A program made the translations under genes and the position numbers. The notes below the pieces were generated by a model. The model was not told the DNA's origin, did not search any database, and was given only the letters and a program-made list of their open reading frames with translations. A stretch of DNA of 64,000 nucleotides, taken from NCBI GenBank assembly GCA_963995525.1, contig OZ023217.1, positions 186,001 through 250,000 of the forward strand, in the 5' to 3' direction. Below, one piece after another: positions 61,076 through 64,000 of this stretch. Position 1 is the first letter of the stretch, and each line of letters starts with the position of its first letter. Source of the stretch: Escarpia spicata (taxonomy: Eukaryota > Annelida > Polychaeta > Sabellida > Siboglinidae).

Positions 61076-64000
61076 AAGCCTCACGCATGCCAGATAGGGA
61101 AAAAAGAGTGGAACAACAGACAAGCCTCACGCCTGCCAAACAGGGAAACAAGAGTGGAACAACAGACAAGCCTCACGCCTGCCAGACAGGGAAACAAGAG
61201 TGGAACAACAGACAAGCCTCACGCCTGCCAGACAGGGAAACAAAAGTGGAACAACAGACAAGCCTCACGCCTGCCAGACAGGGAAACAAGAGTGGAACAA
61301 CAGACAAGCCTCACGCCTGCCAGACAGGGAAACAAGAGTGGAACAACAGACAAGCCTCACACCTGCTAGACAGGGAAACAAGAGTGGAACAACAGACAAG
61401 CCTCACACCTGCCAGACAGGGAAACTAGAGTGGAACAACAGACAAGCCTCACACCTGCCAGACAGGGAAACAAGAGTGGAACAACAGACAAGCCTCACAC
61501 CTGCCAGACAGGGAAACAAGAGTGGAACAACAGACAAGCCTCACACCTGCCAGACAGGGAAACAAGAGTGGAACAACAGACAAGCCTCACGCCTGCCAGA
61601 TAGGGATAAAAGAGTGGAACAACAGACAAGCCTCACGCCTGCCAGACAGGGAAACAAAAGTGGAACAACAGACAAGCCTCACGCCTGCCAGACAGGGAAA
61701 CAAGAGTGGAACAACAGACAAGCCTCACGCCTGCCAGACAGGGAAACAAGAGTGGAACAACAGACAAGCCTCACGCCTGCCACACAGGGAAACAAGAGTG
61801 GAACAACAGACAAGCCTCACACCTGCCAGATAGGGAAACAAGAGTGGAACAACATACAAGCCTCATGCCTGCCAGACAGGGAAACAAGAGTGGAACAATA
61901 GACAAGCCTCACGCCTGCCAGACAGGGAAACAAGAGGAGAACAATAGACAAGGCTCACACCTGCCAGACAGGGAAACAAGAGGAGAACAACAGACAAGCC
62001 TCACACCTGCCAGACAGGGAAACAAGAGTGGAACAACAGACAAGCCTCACACCTGCCAGACAGGGAAACAAGAGTGGAACAACAGACAAGCCTCACGCCT
62101 GCCACATAGGGAAAAAAGAGTGGAACAACAGACAAGCCTCACGCCTGCCAGACAGGGAAACAAGAGTGGAACAACAGACAAGCCTCACGCCTGCCAGACA
62201 GGGAAACAAGAGTGGAACAACAGACAAGCCTCACACCTGCCAGACAGGGAAACAAGAGTGGAACAACAGACAAGCCTCACACCTGCCAGACAGGGAAACA
62301 AGAGTGGAACAACAGACAAGCCTCACACCTGCCAGACAGGGAAACAAGAGTGGAACAACAGACAAGCCTCACACCTGCCAGACAGGGAAACAAGAGTGGA
62401 ACAACAGACAAGCCTCACACCTGCCAGACAGGGAAACAAGAGTGGAACAACATACAAGCCTCACACCTGCCAGACAGGGAAACAAGAGTGGAACAACAGA
62501 CAAGCCTCACGCCTGCCAGATAGGGAAAAAAGAGTGGAACAACAGACAAGCCTCACGCCTGCCAGACAGGGAAACAAAAGTGGAACAACAGACAAGCCTC
62601 ACGCCTGCCAAACAGGGAAATAAGAGTGGAACAACAGACAAGCCTCACACCTGCCAGACAGGGAAACAAGAGTGGAACAACAGACAAGCCTCACGCCTGC
62701 CAGACAGGGAAACAAGAGTGGAACAACAGACAAGCCTCACGCCTGCCAGACAGGGAAACAAGAGTGGAACAACAGACAAGCCTCACGCCTGCCAGACAGG
62801 GAAACAAGAGTGGAACAACAGACAAGCCTCACACCTGCCAGACAGGGAAACAAGAGTGGAACAACAGACAAGCCTCACACCTGCCAGACAGGGAAACTAG
62901 AGTGGAACAACAGACAAGCCTCACACCTGCCAGACAGGGAAACAAGAGTGGAACCACAAACAAGCCTCACACCTGCCAGACAGGGAAACAAGAGTGGAAC
63001 AACAGACAAGCCTCACACCTGCCAGACAGGGAAAAAAGAGTGGAACAACAGACAAGCCTCACGCCTGCCAGACAGGGAAACAAAAGTGGAACAACAGACA
63101 AGCCTCACGCCTGCCAGACAGGGAAACAAGAGTGGAACAACAGACAAGCCTCACGCCTGCCAGACAGGGAAACAAGAGAGGAACAACAGACAAGCCTCAC
63201 GCCTGCCACACAGGGAAACAAGAGTGGAACAACAGACAAGCCTCACACCTGCCAGACAGGGAAACAAGAGTGGAACAACATACAAGCCTCATGCCTGCCA
63301 GACAGGGAAACAAGAGTGGAACAATAGACAAGCCTCACGCCTGCCAGACAGGGAAACAAGAGGAGAACAATAGACAAGGCTCACACCTGCCAGACAGGGA
63401 AACAAGAGTGGAACAACAGACAAGCCTCACACCTGCCAAACAGGGAAACAAGAGTGGAACAACAGACAAGCCTCACGCCTGCCAGACAGGGAAACAAGAG
63501 GAGAACAACAGACAAGCCTCACACCTGCCAGACAGGGAAACAAGAGGAGAACAACAGACAAGCCTCACACCTGCCAGACAGGGAAACAAGAGTGGAACAA
63601 CAGACAAGCCTCACACCTGCCAGACAGGGAAACAAGAGGAGAACAACAGACAAGCCTCACACCTGCCAGACAGGGAAACAAGAGGAGAACAACAGACAAG
63701 CCTCACGCCTGCCAGACAGGGAAACAAGAGTGGAACAACAGACAAGCCTCACGCCTGCCAGACAGGGAAACAAGAGTGGAACAACAGACAAGCCTCACAC
63801 CTGCCAGACAGGGAAACAAGAGTGGAACAACAGACAAGCCTCACGCCTGCCAGATAGGGAAAAAAATGTGGAACAACAGACAAGCCTCACGCCTGCCAGA
63901 CAGGGAAACAAGATTGGAACAACAGACAAGCCTCACACCTGCCAGACAGGGAAACAAGAGTGGAACAACAGACAAGCCTCACACCTGCCAGACAGGGAAA
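61076..64000 (+). repeat. Right-edge stretch, further copy of the 32-monomer HOR territory
   Basis: From about 61,084 this follows 41,581 onward at an offset of 19,503 bp (424 monomers minus 1), including CACGCATGCC, CTGCTAGAC (61,365) and AAACTAGAG (61,424). The last part (about 63,100-64,000) follows 57.3-58.2 kb at 5,795 bp (126 monomers minus 1). It has private changes: GGGATAAAAG (61,605), GAGAGGAAC (63,177) and AAAATGTGG (63,863). The window ends 30 bases into a monomer, so the array continues. Confidence 0.85.

Larger units (their letters stand above)
34751..63373 (+). repeat. Irregular higher-order repeat: ~702-bp block, 16 copies, often 1,472 bp apart
   Basis: An ordered block of about 15 variant monomers (ACAAAAGTGG, CACGCC pair, AAACTAGAG, CAGATAGGGAAAAAAG, CCACACAGGG, CATACAAGCCTCATGCC, AACAATAGAC) recurs starting at 34,751, 36,775, 38,247, 39,719, 41,697, 43,169, 45,239, 46,711, 48,413, 50,483, 51,955, 53,381, 55,359, 56,831, 61,200 and 62,672. 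Spacings are 2,024, 1,472, 1,472, 1,978, 1,472, 2,070, 1,472, 1,702, 2,070, 1,472, 1,426, 1,978, 1,472, 4,369 and 1,472 bp. All are multiples of 46 except 4,369, which is one short because of the 45-bp monomer. The 32-monomer (1,472-bp) spacing recurs seven times, mostly alternating with 43-45 monomers. Earlier relatives occur at about 10.5, 17.8, 21.3, 24.0 and 26-33 kb. Confidence 0.85.
1..64000. repeat. 46-bp tandem satellite array, 1,391 full monomers, both ends outside window
   Basis: Every base belongs to a head-to-tail 46-bp repeat in one orientation. The monomer begins GACAAGCCTC, has the core CACACCTGCCAGACAGGG and ends AAGAGTGGAACAACA. Register is kept from base 1 to a monomer start at 63,971. 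The net loss is 16 bases, explained by five 43-bp monomers and one 45-bp monomer. Common variants (consensus numbering from the G of GACAAG) are G6A, C7G, A13G or C12T (CACACC to CACGCC or CATGCC), G21C, C23T, C31T or C31A, A33T, G34A, and the linked pair T37G/G38A. Several of these create stops (GGGAAATAAG, AACAATAG, AGAGTGAAAC, CAGATAGG, CTGCTAGAC, AAACTAGAG), in all frames. No foreign insertion, gene, AATAAA signal or unique spacer was seen. Function is unknown. The organisation is that of eukaryotic satellite or large minisatellite DNA; no family name is claimed. Confidence 0.98.

Noticed and set aside
1..64000. CRISPR array
   Set aside because: The whole 46-bp period is conserved. There are no alternating repeat and unique spacer segments, no leader and no cas genes.
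1..64000. Centromeric satellite with a CENP-B box, or telomeric repeat
   Set aside because: No CENP-B-box-like motif (TTCG with CGGG) and no TTAGGG-type repeat is present in the monomer. A centromeric role cannot be excluded but has no support here.
1..64000. Mobile element or retroelement insertions in the array
   Set aside because: No interruption of the 46-bp register, no target-site duplication, poly-A tail or coding remnant was found anywhere.
1..64000. Jeffreys-type minisatellite core (GGGCAGGANG) on the minus strand
   Set aside because: The minus strand has TGGCAGGTGT, which shares the GGCAGG centre but misses three of the nine defined positions. This is too weak to call.
1..64000. 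46-bp monomer as a dimer of an ancestral ~23-bp unit
   Set aside because: CAGACA occurs twice (positions 19-24 and 45-4), 26 and 20 bases apart, but the two halves do not otherwise align.
1..64000. Hairpin CCTG-CCAGA-CAGG in each monomer as a structural element
   Set aside because: The stem is only four base pairs with a five-base loop and does not extend. It is present but too short to claim a function.
1..64000. Nucleosome phasing by four monomers (184 bp)
   Set aside because: Four units approximate a nucleosome repeat, but I saw no variant pattern with a four-monomer period to support it.
1..64000. Bacterial or plasmid origin of the window
   Set aside because: Sixty-four kilobases without a gene and with nested satellite duplications is not compatible with known bacterial genomes.

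Overview
The whole 64,000-base window is one uninterrupted tandem array of a 46-bp satellite (minisatellite-type) repeat. No gene, RNA gene, transposon, CRISPR array or unique sequence is visible on either strand. The array starts in register at base 1 and runs off the right edge, so both ends lie outside the window. Counting the register from GACAAG at base 1 to GACAAG at 63,971 gives 1,391 complete monomers plus a 30-base partial one. The net length change over all of them is only 16 bases: five 3-bp deletions, all apparently copies of one founder event, and one 1-bp deletion. The monomer begins GACAAGCCTC, has the core CACACCTGCCAGACAGGG and ends AAGAGTGGAACAACA. It has 19 A, 13 C, 11 G and 3 T, so the top strand is strikingly T-poor.

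Host: 64 kb without a gene, homogenised tandem monomers, nested duplications and CA/CG/TG states at one dinucleotide (as expected if CpG is methylated and deaminates) all point to a eukaryotic nuclear genome, probably an animal. I do not recognise the monomer and cannot name a species or chromosomal location. The many long forward open frames are a by-product: the consensus has no stop in any forward frame and 46 is not a multiple of 3, so all three frames read the same 46-residue cycle. Stops arise from ordinary variants in every frame, so I call no CDS.

Layout, traced from shared rare variants. Left block, 1-5,112: diverse monomers with short pairs spaced 1,426 and 3,036 bp. 5,113-19,678: a 7,268-bp (158-monomer) tandem duplication with no difference seen. 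16,159-24,784: an overlapping series of copies at offsets 3,542 and 2,668 bp. 24,785-26,644: transitional, with a distant relative at 57.8-58.4 kb. 26,645-32,310: a 2,800-bp tandem duplication carrying the 43-bp monomers, with a third partial copy to about 33,307. 34,269-38,385: a 2,024-bp (44-monomer) duplication. 37,995-40,934: a 1,472-bp (32-monomer) duplication. 42,833-53,329: a 5,244-bp (114-monomer) duplication. 52,795-57,843: a slightly diverged copy of 39,133-44,181 displaced by 13,662 bp. 57,844-61,075: a cluster of short cassette repeats. 61,076-64,000: another copy of the 32-monomer territory.

The elements act together only as substrates for unequal exchange: single-monomer variants are fixed into multi-monomer blocks, then duplicated in kilobase steps. 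The points most worth checking are the age-layered nested duplications, a recurring 32-monomer spacing, a per-monomer CpG/E-box switch, and a minus-strand motif resembling a 3' splice site joined directly to a 5' splice site. No dedicated biological system can be demonstrated from the sequence alone.
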